64,000 bases of DNA from Desulfocucumis sp964643075 (GCA_964643075.1 CAZXQO010000002.1:1-64000); one strand, 5' to 3'; positions 1 through 9,463 are shown, counted from the stretch's first letter. The notes: a model not told the origin generated them from the sequence alone. Numbers and translations are program-made.

Positions 1-78
1 GTTGGTTCAGGGAAACCCTTGTCCCAACTGGCCCGGCGAATGCCGAGAGGCTATTGTTATTATGAGGAGGATTTAGCT

Positions 79-1704
79 TTGAAACGAAAATTACTCATAT
101 TCATGCTGGTGTTATTAATCATCATTTCCGCCGCAACACCGGCACTGGCGGAGCCTGGAGCAATATACCATGGTTTTTCAGTTGTCAAAACAGTTATTAA
201 CGGCCAGTCTGTGGAAGGTGACGTGCCCGCAGTGATTATCAACGGGCGCACCACGGTGCCGTTAAGGGTTATCACGGAGGCCATAGGAGGAAACATCCGC
301 TGGGATGACCCCACCCACACTGTGTACCTGGACATCCCCGGGACCACCCCGATTTCCCGGCCCGTGTCCGCCTCCAGAGAAATAACAGCCGGAAATGGCG
401 CAATAACATCTACCAGCGGCAATTTGAGTACATACGGCGACCAGGGCTTTCCGGTGGTCAAGACAGTCGTTAACGGCCGGTCTGTGGAAAGTGACGTGCC
501 TGCGGTGATTATCAACGGGCGTACCATGGTGCCATTAAGGGTTATCACCGAGGCCCTGGGAGGAAACATCCGCTGGGACGCCGCCACCCACACCGTATAC
601 ATGGATATCCCGGGGGCTGTACCGGGCTCACCTGCTTTAACGGCAACGGATGTTAAAACCATCAGAATAGGCGTAATAACATCCACCAGCGGCGATTTGA
701 GTACATATGGCAATATAGCTTTCAATGCCTTCCGGATGGCGGTGGAAGACAGCAATAACAAAGCGGGTGATTACAAAATTGAATTTGTTACTGCCGATGA
801 CCGTAATGACCCGCAGGAAGCCGCAGCTGCAGCTAAGAAACTGATTACCGTCGACAAGGTCAGCGCCCTGGTGGGCCCGCTTACCTCAGAATGCGCCATA
901 GACGTGGCAGAAGTGGCTAGCCAGTACAAAATACCCATGATTACCCCCACCGCCAGCAAAGATAAGGTGACGGTTAATAACGGCGCCCACAGGGACTACG
1001 TATACCGGGCCTGCTTTGCGGACCCTTACCAGGGAACGGCCGCAGCTAAATTTGCCCTGGAAAACCTTAAATTAAAAACCGCCGTGGTACTATACGATAA
1101 GGCCAATGACTATTCTATAGCACTGGCTGAGAAATTCAGAGATTATTTCACTAAAAACAGTGGCCAGTTACTGCTTTACGAAGGTTATCAGTCGGATACG
1201 AATTTCTCTGCGCTGCTGGACAAAGTGGCTGGGTTAAAACCGGACCTTATCTACCTGCCCGACTATTACCAAAAAGTCAGTGATATAGCCAAACAGGCCA
1301 GGGCCATGGGCATGAAAGCGGTCTTTTTAGGCAGCGACGGCTGGAATTCCAACAGCCTGGACATGGACGCCCTGGAGGGAGGCTATTTTACCAACCATTT
1401 TGCCGTGGACGACCCTCGTCCCGAGGTGCAGCAGTGGGTTGCCGGTTATAAAAATAAATACGGCACGGAACCTGATGCCATTGCGGCGCTGTCCTACGAC
1501 GCCACAAAGATACTACTGCAGGCCCTAACCAATGCAAAATCCGCCGATCCGGTCAAAATCAACGAGGCCCTGATGAATATCAAAGATTTCCCCACCCTGT
1601 CCGGCAAAGTAAGCTTTGACGCCAACGGCGATCCGTTAAAACCTGTGACTGTACTACAAATAAATGACAGTAAATTTTTTTATTACGCCCAAGTAACACC
1701 TTAA
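79..1704 (+). CDS. LivK-type ABC substrate-binding protein with two copper-amine-oxidase-N modules
   Basis: Predicted exported solute receptor. A TTG start at 79 follows GAGGAGG at 64-70 and opens a clear signal peptide (KRKLLIFMLVLLIIISAA, cut near ALA-EP); an in-frame start at 19 lacks such a site. Two copies of a copper amine oxidase N-terminal-type module (VINGRTTVPLRVITEAIGG and close variant) precede a Leu/Ile/Val-type periplasmic binding domain starting near VKTIRIGVITSTSGDLSTYG. Family knowledge: such receptors deliver branched-chain amino acids or similar small ligands to an ABC permease; no permease genes are nearby, so the ligand is unknown. Odd: the second module plus the first strand of the binding domain is a tandem duplication with a 273-bp offset. 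Confidence 0.85.
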   Translation: MKRKLLIFMLVLLIIISAATPALAEPGAIYHGFSVVKTVINGQSVEGDVPAVIINGRTTVPLRVITEAIGGNIRWDDPTHTVYLDIPGTTPISRPVSASREITAGNGAITSTSGNLSTYGDQGFPVVKTVVNGRSVESDVPAVIINGRTMVPLRVITEALGGNIRWDAATHTVYMDIPGAVPGSPALTATDVKTIRIGVITSTSGDLSTYGNIAFNAFRMAVEDSNNKAGDYKIEFVTADDRNDPQEAAAAAKKLITVDKVSALVGPLTSECAIDVAEVASQYKIPMITPTASKDKVTVNNGAHRDYVYRACFADPYQGTAAAKFALENLKLKTAVVLYDKANDYSIALAEKFRDYFTKNSGQLLLYEGYQSDTNFSALLDKVAGLKPDLIYLPDYYQKVSDIAKQARAMGMKAVFLGSDGWNSNSLDMDALEGGYFTNHFAVDDPRPEVQQWVAGYKNKYGTEPDAIAALSYDATKILLQALTNAKSADPVKINEALMNIKDFPTLSGKVSFDANGDPLKPVTVLQINDSKFFYYAQVTP

Positions 1705-1766
1705 ACAAACTTTGGTTTTCCCGTCTCGTTTACTAAAAGCGGGACGGACTGTCTTATATTATTCAC

Positions 1767-1808
1767 CGGGAGGGATCAGTCATGATCTGCCTCCCGTTCT
1801 TTGTTTTT
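1767..1808 (+). terminator. Rho-independent terminator after the LivK-like gene
   Basis: CGGGAGG (1767-1773) pairs with CCTCCCG (1790-1796), with further pairing GATCA/TGATC in the loop, followed by the T-rich run TTCTTTGTTTTT. Confidence 0.75.
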
Positions 1809-2039
1809 GGTTTGGTTATGGTAAAACATGAAATTTTTGTTATGAACGTGCAACAAAAATCGCTTCTCATTCGTCTTAAAAATATGAATGTTTGTGCCCG
1901 CACATGAACGGAGGTGAAAAATCCAAAGCCCGGAACCAATCAAGATTACATTGGGGACAATCCTTCGTGAACCTGTTCAGAACTATGGATATTTCTAAGC
2001 TAAGAAGGTGTGTACCCAGACCTTCTTAAGGAGGAGAAG
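1809..2039 (+). other. Intergenic leader of the YcdB/SLH gene
   Basis: With the terminator just upstream this makes a gap of about 335 bases between genes. It holds the probable 5' leader of the next gene, including a small hairpin (AGAAGGT at 2003-2009 with ACCTTCT at 2020-2026) that reaches into the ribosome site AAGGAGGAGA (2028-2037). Short ORFs here (e.g. ATG at 1905) are not convincing. Confidence 0.4.
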
Positions 2040-3971
2040 ATGATAAGAAAAGCGCTCTATTTTTCGGTAGTTTTATTATCCGGTTCACTATTAATGTCCA
2101 CTGCAGCAGCGGCAGAACAGACAGCTGCACAAATGGCAACCAAACAGGTAATCTTGACAGAAGCGGAAAAAAATGGGCCGAAAATTTCAGAAGATGAGGC
2201 ACTAAAGATTATTCAAAGCGCCTTCCCGGAAATAATCGGGGATGGCAAGCCTCAAATGAACCTGGATTACGACTCCTATCAGGGCAGAAATATCTGGCGG
2301 ATAAATAATGATGAAAGAATGTACTACGGACCGGGCATGCCGGCGGGCTATGATGCCTCTCTGGATGCCGATACCGGCGATATACTGAATATGATCTGGC
2401 GCAACAGCAAAACGCCCGGAGAAACAAAAGGAATAATCCAGCGGCAGGAGGCCCAAAAGACTGCTGAACAATTTGTCAAAAAGTTGCAGCCGGGACACTA
2501 TAACCATCTGCAACTGCAGAAAGGCCCCGCTGAATACTATAACCCCCAGCCCAATCTTAACATTGTACACAACTTTAGCTGGCTGCGGGTGGAAAACGGT
2601 ATTATAGTCGACTACGACGGCGTCAATGTCGCCGTGGACGCCCTGACGGGACAAATTGTCAACTACAACTTTAACTGGCGCCCGGACGTAAAACTGCCCG
2701 CCGTTGGAACGCCAGTTCCGGCCAAGGAACTTAATGCAAAGGCTATTAATGAGCTGGGTATGGCACTTGTATACCAGGTACCCTATCGCAATTACAGCGG
2801 GACAATTCCGGAAGCTAAGCTTATCTACCAGCCCAACACCCAGGGGCTGATGTTTAATGCCTCTACAGGCAAGGCAGTAGATAACCATGGCAAGGAAAAG
2901 GAAATAAAAGACATTAGTATGTTCGGTGATGTTCCCAAAGTAAGCGGCGTTAACAACCCCCCGGATACCCCCGGGCAAAGTATTACGGTGGAAAAAGCCA
3001 TGAGTACAGCGGAAGAATTTTTCCGCACTCTGGGAATCGAAGGAGAAGTGAAGATGAATGGCGGCGGCTCCAGCGGCGGTCCTCCCTTTGGTAATCAGGA
3101 ATTGTGGAGTTTCACCACTGTTCAAAAAGACAGCAGCAGTTCCTATTCCTATACGCAAGTGAGTATTGACCAAACAACCGGCCGGGTGATAAATTACAAC
3201 GAATTTGGCCCGAACATGCAGGCTGACGCAAGCCCCCCCAAAATCTCCCGTAAAGAAGCTCTGGCCAGGGCAAACGAATTCATAAAAAAAATGGCCCCGG
3301 AATACAGCCCTTACCTGGCCCCGGAAAAAGATCAGATGGACATCATGTACATAAATGGCAACGAACAGGGCTACAATTTTCATTTTTACCGGGTTGTTAA
3401 CGGCATTCCCTTTCCCCAGGACGGCATACATATGGGGATAAGCGGTGACGGCAAAATCAAAGAATATAACTGTGACTGGCACAAAATCTCCTTCCCCGCA
3501 GTTCCGGCGGGCGCCGTCAAAAAGAGGGACGCGGCCAGGCTGATAACATCCGCCATGAACAATTATTACGGTAATGATGGAAGAAGCGATAAACAGTTCC
3601 AGGATATAAACCCTGGCGATCCAGACTTTAACGCCATCCAGACCGGAGCTTTACTGGGTGTGTATGACAAGGGCGGGAACTTCAACCCGGAGCAGCCGGT
3701 CACCAGACTGACCCTGGCCCGCTGGATGGTGAACGCCTTGGGCTACGCCGAAGTGGCGAAAATAAACACTAACATCATCTCTTCATACAAGGACATCGCT
3801 TCACTCTCCGCAACTGACCGGAACTATATAGGTCTGGCCCAGGGTCTGGGCATCATGCAGGGTGATGAAACGGGGCTCTTTAAGCCCTCGGACAACGTCA
3901 CCTGGGAGGAACTGGCGGCGGTGGTAATAAACTCGGCACCTAAAATAAGAAACAAGATGGGTACGTTGTAA
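2040..3971 (+). CDS. Secreted YcdB/YcdC-repeat protein with C-terminal SLH domains
   Basis: The ATG at 2040 sits behind AAGGAGGAGA, so the upstream in-frame GTG at 2010 is rejected. About 643 residues. A signal peptide (LYFSVVLLSGSLLMSTAAAA) is followed by repeated PepSY-like YcdB/YcdC units, each with a segment resembling 'DYDGVNVAVDALTGQIVNYN'. At the C-terminus are two recognisable S-layer homology stretches (GALLGVYDKGGNFNPEQPVT and GLGIMQGDETGLFKPSDNVT). SLH domains anchor proteins non-covalently to cell-wall polymers; YcdB repeats are thought to bind or inhibit peptidases, but the function here is unknown. It stands alone with its own terminator. Confidence 0.8.
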   Translation: MIRKALYFSVVLLSGSLLMSTAAAAEQTAAQMATKQVILTEAEKNGPKISEDEALKIIQSAFPEIIGDGKPQMNLDYDSYQGRNIWRINNDERMYYGPGMPAGYDASLDADTGDILNMIWRNSKTPGETKGIIQRQEAQKTAEQFVKKLQPGHYNHLQLQKGPAEYYNPQPNLNIVHNFSWLRVENGIIVDYDGVNVAVDALTGQIVNYNFNWRPDVKLPAVGTPVPAKELNAKAINELGMALVYQVPYRNYSGTIPEAKLIYQPNTQGLMFNASTGKAVDNHGKEKEIKDISMFGDVPKVSGVNNPPDTPGQSITVEKAMSTAEEFFRTLGIEGEVKMNGGGSSGGPPFGNQELWSFTTVQKDSSSSYSYTQVSIDQTTGRVINYNEFGPNMQADASPPKISRKEALARANEFIKKMAPEYSPYLAPEKDQMDIMYINGNEQGYNFHFYRVVNGIPFPQDGIHMGISGDGKIKEYNCDWHKISFPAVPAGAVKKRDAARLITSAMNNYYGNDGRSDKQFQDINPGDPDFNAIQTGALLGVYDKGGNFNPEQPVTRLTLARWMVNALGYAEVAKINTNIISSYKDIASLSATDRNYIGLAQGLGIMQGDETGLFKPSDNVTWEELAAVVINSAPKIRNKMGTL

Positions 3972-3981
3972 ACAATAAAGT

Positions 3982-4024
3982 CAAGAAACGTCGCAATCTC
4001 CAAAGGAGATTGCGACGTTTCTTG
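3982..4024. terminator. Perfect 20-bp stem between convergent genes
   Basis: Positions 3982-4001 and 4005-4024 are exact inverted repeats separated by AAA. The hairpin lies between the stop of the YcdB/SLH gene and the stop of the convergent MerR gene. The arm itself ends in TTTCTTG, so it can serve as a bidirectional terminator. Confidence 0.65.
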
Positions 4025-4062
4025 AGACAGGAAATCTTTACGACAGGGAACGGCTCTCGCTG

Positions 4063-4719
4063 TTAATAGTGAAAAAAACGGCGCAAGAGGTAAAAATGAT
4101 AGCTTTTCAAATGACTCGCAAGAAAATGGGTAATCCCCCACTCTTCTTCTTGGCTCCGTCCCTGCACGGCCTGACTGTGGAACTGTTTTGCTTCAAAAGC
4201 TAACTGAACTGCCAACTTAGGTAAAAAAGCCATTCCATCCAACGGAATATTATGTTCTTTCATGTAAAAGTAGTATTGAGCCACGGCAAAATCGTCCTCA
4301 TTATAGATACCCTCTTCAATAGGAATCAGCAGTTGATTTTGTTCCATGTACTGTAAAGCATCCTCGGTCAATCCGGTGACCTTAAGAAACTCTTTACGGT
4401 TGTAGGTACGGTCTCCTCCCTCCGGAAGGGGAAATTCAGTCTTGTAAAAGACTTCATATTTATTAAGAGCTTTTTCCAAGGAAGGCTCCGGACCCATACA
4501 GTCGAGAATACTTTTAATGACCAGTAAAGGAAGATGATACTTCCCCTGCAAAGTCCGGATGATTGGCAGAAGGGTAAGATAAGACTCAGGATAATAGGCC
4601 ATGTTTTTTGAAGTTCTGATTGGCTCCGGAAGAAGGCCTATGTGAATGTAATGAAGGACGGTTGATTTATTGAACCCCGTCTTCTCCACCACCTCTTTCA
4701 TACGAAGATGTTCTTTCAC
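4063..4719 (-). CDS. MerR-family transcriptional regulator
   Basis: The N-terminal winged helix-turn-helix has the MerR look: LRMKEVVEKTGFNKSTVLHY, then GLLPEP and YYPESYLTLLPIIRTLQ. A second HTH-like segment follows around RKEFLKVTGLTEDALQYMEQ. The open frame extends to an ATG at 4734, but that ATG overlaps a GGAGG (4727-4731) lying 7 nt ahead of a GTG at 4719, which is the likelier start. The C-terminal half has no recognised ligand-binding domain. It is divergent from the RND efflux operon and is its probable regulator, with a 23-bp palindrome between them as the likely operator (inference). Confidence 0.8.
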   Translation of the reverse strand: MKEHLRMKEVVEKTGFNKSTVLHYIHIGLLPEPIRTSKNMAYYPESYLTLLPIIRTLQGKYHLPLLVIKSILDCMGPEPSLEKALNKYEVFYKTEFPLPEGGDRTYNRKEFLKVTGLTEDALQYMEQNQLLIPIEEGIYNEDDFAVAQYYFYMKEHNIPLDGMAFLPKLAVQLAFEAKQFHSQAVQGRSQEEEWGITHFLASHLKSYHFYLLRRFFHY

Positions 4720-4800
4720 CGAAAAAACCTCCATCCGTTTTATTTATGAAGCATTTATTTTAAGCAAATTATCTTGCATGGAAGACAAATCAACCCAAGA

Positions 4801-4838
4801 AATTCGATCTAAGAACAAGAAATTCAATCTAAGAATAA
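4801..4838. repeat. Tandem 18-bp direct repeat in the MerR/efflux intergenic region
   Basis: Two near-identical copies of AATTCRATCTAAGAAYAA lie 20 bp apart, about two helical turns, upstream of the efflux promoter. The helical spacing fits a regulator-binding array, but no protein is assigned. Confidence 0.45.
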
Positions 4839-4849
4839 CAAAAAATACC

Positions 4850-4878
4850 TTGACAGTCCAGGGACATGGTCATATATT
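4850..4878 (+). promoter_or_regulatory. Sigma-A promoter of the RND efflux operon
   Basis: TTGACA at 4850-4855 and TATATT at 4873-4878 are separated by 17 bp, close to consensus. The -10 box lies inside the left arm of the palindrome at 4864-4918. Confidence 0.7.
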
Positions 4879-4918
4879 AAGTGTAAGGTTATACTTTACA
4901 CTTAATATATGACCATGT
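4864..4918. promoter_or_regulatory. 23-bp perfect inverted repeat, candidate MerR operator or attenuator hairpin
   Basis: Positions 4864-4886 and 4896-4918 are exact reverse complements around a 9-nt centre. The repeat covers the -10 region and the start of the transcript, ending 15 nt before the efflux adaptor start. It could be a regulator site, or form an RNA hairpin just upstream of the ribosome site. Confidence 0.65.
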
Positions 4919-4933
4919 CGGGGGGATTTGCCT

Positions 4934-6118
4934 GTGAGGAAAAATTGGGGAATAATATCTGTCTTCACCATCCTTGCGGTATTGGCAATAGCTTACCTCC
5001 TTGGGGGTAATAAAGATAAAACCACAACTCTGAGCCCAAGGGCCGTGGAAACGGTCACCGTCAAGGCGCGAGACCAACGGCCAGGAGTGAGTCTGGCCGG
5101 AATCGTCAAGCCTCTTGAGGAAGCTAAACTGTCCTTTCAGGTGGGCGGGCGCCTTCGCGGCACAGTCCTGGCTGAAGGAACGCCAGTAGTAAAGGGAACC
5201 GTGCTGGCGTCCCTCGACCCGGTAGACTATCAGGTTCAGGCGGAGGCCGCGTCAGCCCAGGTGGAGGCTGCCCGGGCAGGCATCCAGCAGGCCGGTGCGA
5301 TACTGGAACAGGCCAAAGCATCCTATCAAAAAGCCCAGTTGGATTTTGACCGGATCAAGAGCCTGTATGAAGCTGGCGCCGTCTCCACGGCCCAGTACGA
5401 TGACGCAGGCACTCAGTTGGCTGTGGCCTCCGCCCACTACACGGAGGCTCAGGCCGCCTACCACGACGGCGAAGGAGCCAGCGTCGCCAACTACCGCAAG
5501 GCGCAGGCCATGGCCAGCCAATCCCGGCTTCAAATCGAGCACACCGTGTTAAAGGCCCCCTTTAATGGAACCGTCCTTAAAAAAATGGGGGAAGACGGGG
5601 AAATGGTCAGCGCCGGCTATCCGGTAATCATAATCGGATCACTGGATAAAATTAAGATAGAAACAACCCTTTCAGCCTCCGAACTGAAAGAGTGGCAAGA
5701 AGAGGATCCCGTCAAGGCCACCAGCCCCGATCTCCCGGACCGGACCTGGAAAGGAACAGTTCAACGCATTTATCCGGCAGTGGACCAGCAGACAGGAACC
5801 TTCTTAATGGAAGTAAGCGTGGCAAACCAGGATCATGCCTTTAAACCCGGCATGGTCGCCCGGGTGGAAAGCCTGCGCCTTACGAAGGCGACCGTCTGGA
5901 TACCTGTAGGGGCACTGGTCAAACGGGGATCGGAAGTGAATGTTTTTGTTATCCGGGACGGGAAAAGTGTTTCCAGGAAAATTACCACCGGTGAAATGTC
6001 CGGCAACCAGATTCATGTCCTGGAAGGGTTGAACCCGGGGGAAGAACTGGTGATTCGCGGCGCCCTTTACCTGCATGACGGGGATACCGTTCTGAGTCAA
6101 AAATTAACAGGCAGTTAA
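4934..6118 (+). CDS. RND efflux periplasmic adaptor subunit (HlyD/MFP family)
   Basis: Membrane fusion protein that couples an RND pump to export. GTG at 4934 is chosen because GGGGGG (4919-4924) is about 9 nt upstream; an in-frame TTG at 4928 is too close. One N-terminal anchor helix (WGIISVFTILAVLAIAYLLG), then a barrel-sandwich (lipoyl-like) half with the typical GRLRGTVLAEGTPVVKGTVL, an alpha-helical hairpin (about residues 85-180, Ala/Gln rich), and the returning half ending in APFNGTVLKKMGEDGEMV. A beta-barrel and membrane-proximal domain follow. The RND permease gene follows 63 bp downstream in the same operon. In a monoderm host the adaptor would act at the outer face of the membrane. 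Confidence 0.88.
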   Translation: MRKNWGIISVFTILAVLAIAYLLGGNKDKTTTLSPRAVETVTVKARDQRPGVSLAGIVKPLEEAKLSFQVGGRLRGTVLAEGTPVVKGTVLASLDPVDYQVQAEAASAQVEAARAGIQQAGAILEQAKASYQKAQLDFDRIKSLYEAGAVSTAQYDDAGTQLAVASAHYTEAQAAYHDGEGASVANYRKAQAMASQSRLQIEHTVLKAPFNGTVLKKMGEDGEMVSAGYPVIIIGSLDKIKIETTLSASELKEWQEEDPVKATSPDLPDRTWKGTVQRIYPAVDQQTGTFLMEVSVANQDHAFKPGMVARVESLRLTKATVWIPVGALVKRGSEVNVFVIRDGKSVSRKITTGEMSGNQIHVLEGLNPGEELVIRGALYLHDGDTVLSQKLTGS

Positions 6119-6181
6119 AGCAGTTAGGTATACAAGGGCAGTTCTTTTTCGCGAACAGTTTTATTAAAGGGGGATGCCCTG

Positions 6182-9100
6182 GTGCTGAAAAATGCCATCG
6201 AATACAGAAAAATTACCCTAATTTTCTTTCTGGCAGCCATGCTCTGGGGCTTATTGACCTTTTTTACTCTTCCCCGGCAGGAGGATCCGGACATTACCGT
6301 ACTGACTGCCCGAGTGGTGACTACCTACCCGGGAGCCAATCCGGAAAAGGTGGAAAAACTTGTTACCAAGCCCCTGGAAGAAGCCTTTGAAACCATAAAA
6401 GGGGTAAAAAAAATAGAGTCCAACTCAACTGAAAGCCTTTCGGTCATTATGATTGAGGTTTTTCCCGGCACCGACACAAAAAAAGCGTGGGACGACATCC
6501 GCTACAAGATTGCCGAAGTCCGTAATGATCTTCCTCAGCAATCTTCGGAGCCGCAAGTCAACACGGATCTGCTCCGAACGGCCATGATGATCCTGCACCT
6601 GGAAACCCCGGGAATGGACTTCCTTCAAATGGAAGCCCTTAGCCGCAAGGTAAAAGATGAATTAAAAGGGTTACCCGGAGTGGCGGAGATCCAGCGGGAA
6701 GGAATTCCCGACCGGGAAGTCCGGGTAATCCTTGATCTGGAGCGGATGGCCCGCTTTAACCTGACCTGGGGCCAGGTGTCCGACGCTATTAAAGCCCATA
6801 ACGTAACCATCCCCGGCGGCAAATTGAAAGACCAGCCTTATGGCGTGGCCATTCAGACCACCGGTGAATACATCGATCCCCAGGTAATCGGCAGCACCAT
6901 CGTCAAGGTGACTGAAGAGGGCAACCCCGTCTACCTGCGGGATGTGGCCAAAGTTCAGTTGACTACCGCCGACCCCGGGGTGCTGGCTCGCTCCAACGGC
7001 ACACCAGGAGTCTCACTGGTTCTCTTTCCCAAGGAAAATATCGACCGGGTGGAAACTGCCCGCAACATTCAAACCTATATCGAGAAAAACCTGGCCCCTT
7101 CCCTGCCTGACGGGGTTACCGCCCGAATCGTTTTTAACCAGGCTGTTAGCACCCAGGAACAGTTCAACCACCTTTATAAAGAGTTGCTCATCGGCATGGT
7201 GATCGTCTTCATCGTCTGTCTTATGGCCCTGCCCCCCGTCGGCGCCCTGCTGGTGGCCTTCGCCATCCCGTCGTCAGTGGCCCTAGGCATGGGACCTCTG
7301 GGGATGATGGGTCTGAGTCTACACCAGATCTCCATGGCCGCCCTGGTCATTGTCCTCGGCATACTGGTGGACGACTCCATCGTGACCAATGACAACATAC
7401 AGCGCCACCTTGAACTGGGGGATTCCCCTTTTCAGGCTGTGGTACGGGGCATCCGGGAAGTGGCCTACTCCATCACCAACGCCACTGTAGCCACCATCGC
7501 TGCCTTTGCCCCTCTTTTTTTCCTAAATGGAAATATCGGCGATTTCATCTTCGCCATACCTCAGGTTGTTACCGTAACCCTGCTGGCGTCCCTGCTGGTT
7601 TCCCTCTTTTTTGTACCTATCGTGCGCCTTTACCTCTCCACCCGCCCCCCTGTTCGGGGGAAAAACCCTCTTGCGATTTTTTTCTATAGGGAAGAAGGCC
7701 TGCTGGAAGGCGTTTTTCGTAAGCTTATGGCTTTTTACAAACATTCCATTGAGAGGGCGCTTGACCGTCCCAGGCTGACCCTGGCCCTGGCCGGGATTTT
7801 CATGGTGTTCAGCCTGTCCCTCTTTCCCTTTATCGGTAAGGAGTTTTTTCCCTCCGCTGACAGGAATGAATTTCTAATTGATATAACCACGCCATCCACT
7901 TCTACCCTGGAGGAAACCCTCAGCCATGTAATGGCCGTCGAGGCCATCCTGGCCCAGCAGCCGGAAGTGGACCGATTTGCCAGTTATGTCGGCAAATCGG
8001 TTCCCCAATTTTATTATAATGAAATTAAATATGTCAGCGGAAACAATAAAGCGGCAATTTACGTCCGAACCCACCCGGGAATTGGCATGAGGAACACCAG
8101 CCAGGTGATTGACGCCCTCCGGGCCTTAGTCAGGGAAAAGGTTAGCGGGGCCAATATCCTGGTTCGCAAGCTGGAACAGGGACCTCCGGTGGGAGCACCC
8201 GTCGCCGTCCGCATCAAAGGAAAAGATATTGAAACCCTGCGCACTATTTCCCGCGATATCGAAGGCATGCTAAGGGAAATTCCCGGGGCCATTAACACAG
8301 ACGACACTTTGGGGCCCGATATCTTCCAGTACCAGGTGAATGTCGATGAAGAGCGGGCCAACCGGGCGGGAGTTACCAACTATGATATCGCATCCACCGT
8401 CCGGCTACTCACTGACGGGATTGCGGTCTCTACCTTTCAGCTACCTGACGAGCAGATTAATATTGTTATGAAGGCAGCCCAAAACGGCGCCACCCCCCTA
8501 GAAAGGCTGAAGGACATCCCTGTTCCCTCCCGACTGAATGGGGCCGGGATTCCTCTAAGTCAGGTGGCTGGGGTGAAACCCGTCTGGGCAGTCAACCAGA
8601 TCGATCATAATCAGTTAGTCCGTACAATCACCGTCACCTGCTATACTCAGGACCGTCTTCCTGCGGAGATTGTAAAGGAGTTGCAAAACAAGCTGAAATC
8701 CTATTCCCTGCCAATGGGCTATCAGATTGAATTCGGCGGGCAGGATGAGGAAGGAAACAAGTCCTTCTCCGACCTGGGCCGGCTTTCCCTGATGGTGATG
8801 GTACTGATCTACCTGCTTGTGGCTACCCAGTTCAATTCCTTATTAAAGCCCCTGATTGTACTGATAACCGTGTTTTTAGGAATTTGCGGCGCCTTAATCG
8901 GACTGTTTCTTACTAAAAATCCCATGGGCTTCATGGCCACCCTCGGCCTTTTCAGCCTGGCCGGAATTGTGGTTCGCAACGGAATCGTCCTGATCGAGTT
9001 TGTCATTCAGGCTCAAAGGGGAGGAAAACCCCTGCGCGAAGCCTTGGCGCAAGCTGGGCAGGCCCGCCTGCGCCCTATCCTCCTGACCATGCTATCCGCC

Positions 9101-9295
9101 GTGGGGGCACTGACCCCCATGGCCATTTCCGGCGGGTCCATGTGGGAGCCCATGGCCATCGCCATCATTTCCGGCCTCTTCGTTTCAACGGCCCTGACTC
9201 TTTATGTTATTCCGACCATTTATTTTCTCTTTGGCAAATCTCACGAGAATCCGGCAGACCCGTCAAAGTTCCAATTACAATCTGATAAGTGCTAA
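6182..9295 (+). CDS. RND-family efflux permease (AcrB/HAE1-like)
   Basis: A 1037-residue proton-driven exporter of full family length. GTG start with GGGGG upstream. The topology is classical: TM1 at residues 10-27, a large extracytoplasmic loop, a TM2-TM6 block from about residue 335, TM7, a second loop, and a TM8-TM12 block from about residue 860. The proton-relay aspartates are present in TM4 (GILVDDSIVTNDN). The partner adaptor is immediately upstream; no TolC-like gene is present, as expected for a Gram-positive. Substrate unknown. A second, decayed RND permease lies at the end of the window. Confidence 0.9.
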   Translation: MLKNAIEYRKITLIFFLAAMLWGLLTFFTLPRQEDPDITVLTARVVTTYPGANPEKVEKLVTKPLEEAFETIKGVKKIESNSTESLSVIMIEVFPGTDTKKAWDDIRYKIAEVRNDLPQQSSEPQVNTDLLRTAMMILHLETPGMDFLQMEALSRKVKDELKGLPGVAEIQREGIPDREVRVILDLERMARFNLTWGQVSDAIKAHNVTIPGGKLKDQPYGVAIQTTGEYIDPQVIGSTIVKVTEEGNPVYLRDVAKVQLTTADPGVLARSNGTPGVSLVLFPKENIDRVETARNIQTYIEKNLAPSLPDGVTARIVFNQAVSTQEQFNHLYKELLIGMVIVFIVCLMALPPVGALLVAFAIPSSVALGMGPLGMMGLSLHQISMAALVIVLGILVDDSIVTNDNIQRHLELGDSPFQAVVRGIREVAYSITNATVATIAAFAPLFFLNGNIGDFIFAIPQVVTVTLLASLLVSLFFVPIVRLYLSTRPPVRGKNPLAIFFYREEGLLEGVFRKLMAFYKHSIERALDRPRLTLALAGIFMVFSLSLFPFIGKEFFPSADRNEFLIDITTPSTSTLEETLSHVMAVEAILAQQPEVDRFASYVGKSVPQFYYNEIKYVSGNNKAAIYVRTHPGIGMRNTSQVIDALRALVREKVSGANILVRKLEQGPPVGAPVAVRIKGKDIETLRTISRDIEGMLREIPGAINTDDTLGPDIFQYQVNVDEERANRAGVTNYDIASTVRLLTDGIAVSTFQLPDEQINIVMKAAQNGATPLERLKDIPVPSRLNGAGIPLSQVAGVKPVWAVNQIDHNQLVRTITVTCYTQDRLPAEIVKELQNKLKSYSLPMGYQIEFGGQDEEGNKSFSDLGRLSLMVMVLIYLLVATQFNSLLKPLIVLITVFLGICGALIGLFLTKNPMGFMATLGLFSLAGIVVRNGIVLIEFVIQAQRGGKPLREALAQAGQARLRPILLTMLSAVGALTPMAISGGSMWEPMAIAIISGLFVSTALTLYVIPTIYFLFGKSHENPADPSKFQLQSDKC

Positions 9296-9324
9296 AAACT
9301 ATCAAGCGCGATAAGCAAAGACAT

Positions 9325-9350
9325 GGGGACGGTTCTCTTGTCTGCGACTT
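9325..9350 (+). repeat. Solo GGGGACGGTTC half-element
   Basis: GGGGACGGTTC at 9325-9335 after CAT matches the inner arm of the spoIIIAE element. No inverted partner was found nearby, so this looks like a fragment. It sits just after the RND permease stop. Confidence 0.5.
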
Positions 9351-9463
9351 TAATATTTTATTTACCTTATCCTTATTTAAACCAGTAATCACCGCAATCT
9401 TTCTTATGGATAGATTGGTTTTTTCCCTGAATTCCTTGATTTATTTGCACCTTTGTATTACTA

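Noticed and set aside
1..78. Possible riboswitch tail upstream of the LivK-like gene
   Set aside because: Some pairing (e.g. CAGGG/CCCTTG, CCGGC/GCCGAG) but the window starts too late and it matches no class I can recognise.
1905..2028. Short ORF starting MNGGEKSKARNQ upstream of the YcdB gene
   Set aside because: Its start overlaps the GGAGGTG it would need, and it runs into the next gene's ribosome site; no family look.
2202..3482. 426-codon open frame on the minus strand
   Set aside because: Antisense shadow of the YcdB/SLH gene; no ribosome site and no recognisable protein features.
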